Shown here: positions 11,298 through 11,837 of the stretch, in pieces
Position numbering within the stretch: the first letter of the stretch is position 1
How the letters are laid out: each line of letters begins with the position of its first letter
Source of the DNA: Deinococcus sp.
GTDB lineage: Bacteria; Deinococcota; Deinococci; Deinococcales; Thermaceae
Length of the DNA stretch: 11,837 nucleotides
NCBI GenBank assembly: GCA_023382135.1
Contig: JAMCQK010000206.1
Location: 1 to 11,837 of the forward strand
Direction of reading: 5' to 3'
Made by a program: the position numbers and the translations under genes
The notes under the pieces: generated by a model
What the model was told of the DNA's origin: nothing
Seen by the model: the letters and a program-made list of their open reading frames with translations, nothing else
The model's database searches: none

Positions 11298-11735
11298 ATG
11301 ATCCAAGCTTATCGTGCCGCCACCAACCCCACGGTCCGAACCCTTGAGGCCATCCGGCTCCTGATGCTCTTACTGGTGCTCGCCGGCTGGGTGATGTATC
11401 CGGTGGAGCTGTTGATTCTGGAGCACTGGGCCAAGAGTTGGCAGTCGAAAATTCCCTTTCTGCTCTCGGTACCGGGCTTTGTCTTCACGCTCTGGATGCT
11501 GTTTGACCGCAAGACCCCGTGGTTGCGCCTGGCGTTCATTGTCACAATGTGGGCTTCGGTTGCGGTGGGAGCACTGGGCGCTTTCTTCCACATCGTGTGG
11601 AACTTTGAGGACGGAATCAACTGGAGCTTTGCAGCTACCATGGAGTCGGTGGCGGGCTCTAGGCCGGTCTTAGCCGCGCTGGCCTTTACCCACATGGGGG
11701 TTACGGGCCTCTTGTCCATATACCGCGCACGGTAG
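11298..11735 (+). CDS. Four-helix integral membrane protein of unknown function
   Basis: A 145-aa product with GGAGGTGA (11287-11294) before ATG 11298. Helices lie at about 19-37 (IRLLMLLLVLAGWVMYPVEL), 52-70 (IPFLLSVPGFVFTLWMLF), 79-98 and 122-140. Histidines occur at 42 (LEHW), 97 (FFHIVWN) and 132 (FTHMG), which may be haem ligands in or near the membrane. The gene is 48 bases after the haem-binding protein and is likely co-expressed. By position it could be a cytochrome-b-like electron entry protein, but no signature confirms that. The following gene starts 10 bases after its stop. Unknown family. Confidence 0.7.
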   Translation: MIQAYRAATNPTVRTLEAIRLLMLLLVLAGWVMYPVELLILEHWAKSWQSKIPFLLSVPGFVFTLWMLFDRKTPWLRLAFIVTMWASVAVGALGAFFHIVWNFEDGINWSFAATMESVAGSRPVLAALAFTHMGVTGLLSIYRAR

Positions 11736-11745
11736 GTGATGCAAC

Positions 11746-11837
11746 GTGATTGAAGCCTTGATCAAAGCCAGGGACGAGCACGAGCGCTTACTAGAGTTCT
11801 TGCGCGCGGTTTTCCTTTTTCTCAGTCCCGAATGGTC
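11746..11837 (+). CDS. 5' end of an unrecognised gene (truncated by window)
   Basis: GTG 11746 has AGGTGAT (11734-11740), an exact match to part of the anti-Shine-Dalgarno complement, five bases upstream; that site overlaps the previous stop. The first 30 codons read MIEALIKARDEHERLLEFLR then AVFLFLSPEW, a charged helix followed by a hydrophobic one. This could be the start of a TorD-like chaperone, which would fit a DMSO-reductase-type operon, but so short a fragment cannot prove it. Confidence 0.55.
   Translation, partial: MIEALIKARDEHERLLEFLRAVFLFLSPEW

Overview
The window most likely comes from a thermophilic or moderately thermophilic member of the Thermales (Meiothermus, Calidithermus or Thermus-like). 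This is inferred from the GC-rich coding sequence, the many GGAGG-type ribosome sites, the TTG/GTG starts, the repeated CTCGAG hexamer, and the mix of small Met-rich envelope proteins, DUF3105, CcdA/TlpA and a Tat-exported laccase. No rRNA or tRNA is present to prove the lineage.

Left part (1-2080): the 3' end of a BNR/beta-propeller gene, a frameshifted DUF3105 gene (pseudogene), a CcdA/DsbD-type membrane protein and a CcmG/TlpA-type thiol oxidoreductase. All are tightly packed on the + strand, like one operon for envelope redox or cytochrome maturation. A gene-poor stretch follows (2081-2593). It holds a decayed second copy of the beta-propeller 3' end and a 114-bp hairpin-forming MITE-like element.

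Central part (2594-8669): an apparent copper and envelope-redox island. A divergent pair (a small secreted Cys/His protein on the - strand and a Met-rich secreted protein on the + strand) shares an intergenic region containing a CsoR-like dyad. Then come an MFS transporter, a Met/Gly-rich SHOCT membrane peptide and a DUF302 protein. A second unit starts at a good TTGACA promoter with a G/C-rich dyad. It encodes a Tat-exported three-domain multicopper oxidase, a membrane-anchored Pro/Met-rich peptide, a Tat-exported single-domain rhodanese, and an unusual fusion of an Lgt-like membrane segment to a TlpA thioredoxin. The neighbourhood suggests oxidation and sequestration of periplasmic Cu(I) together with repair or relay of thiols. 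That role is inference from context.

Right part (8670-11837): a double zinc-ribbon protein, a second inverted copy of the 114-bp element, a hypothetical protein whose start lies 11 bp from that element, and a 399-bp non-coding stretch with a dispersed repeat and a palindromic promoter region. A new operon then begins with a secreted ethylbenzene-dehydrogenase-type haem-binding protein, a perfect 12-bp hairpin, a four-helix membrane protein and the start of one more gene cut by the window end.
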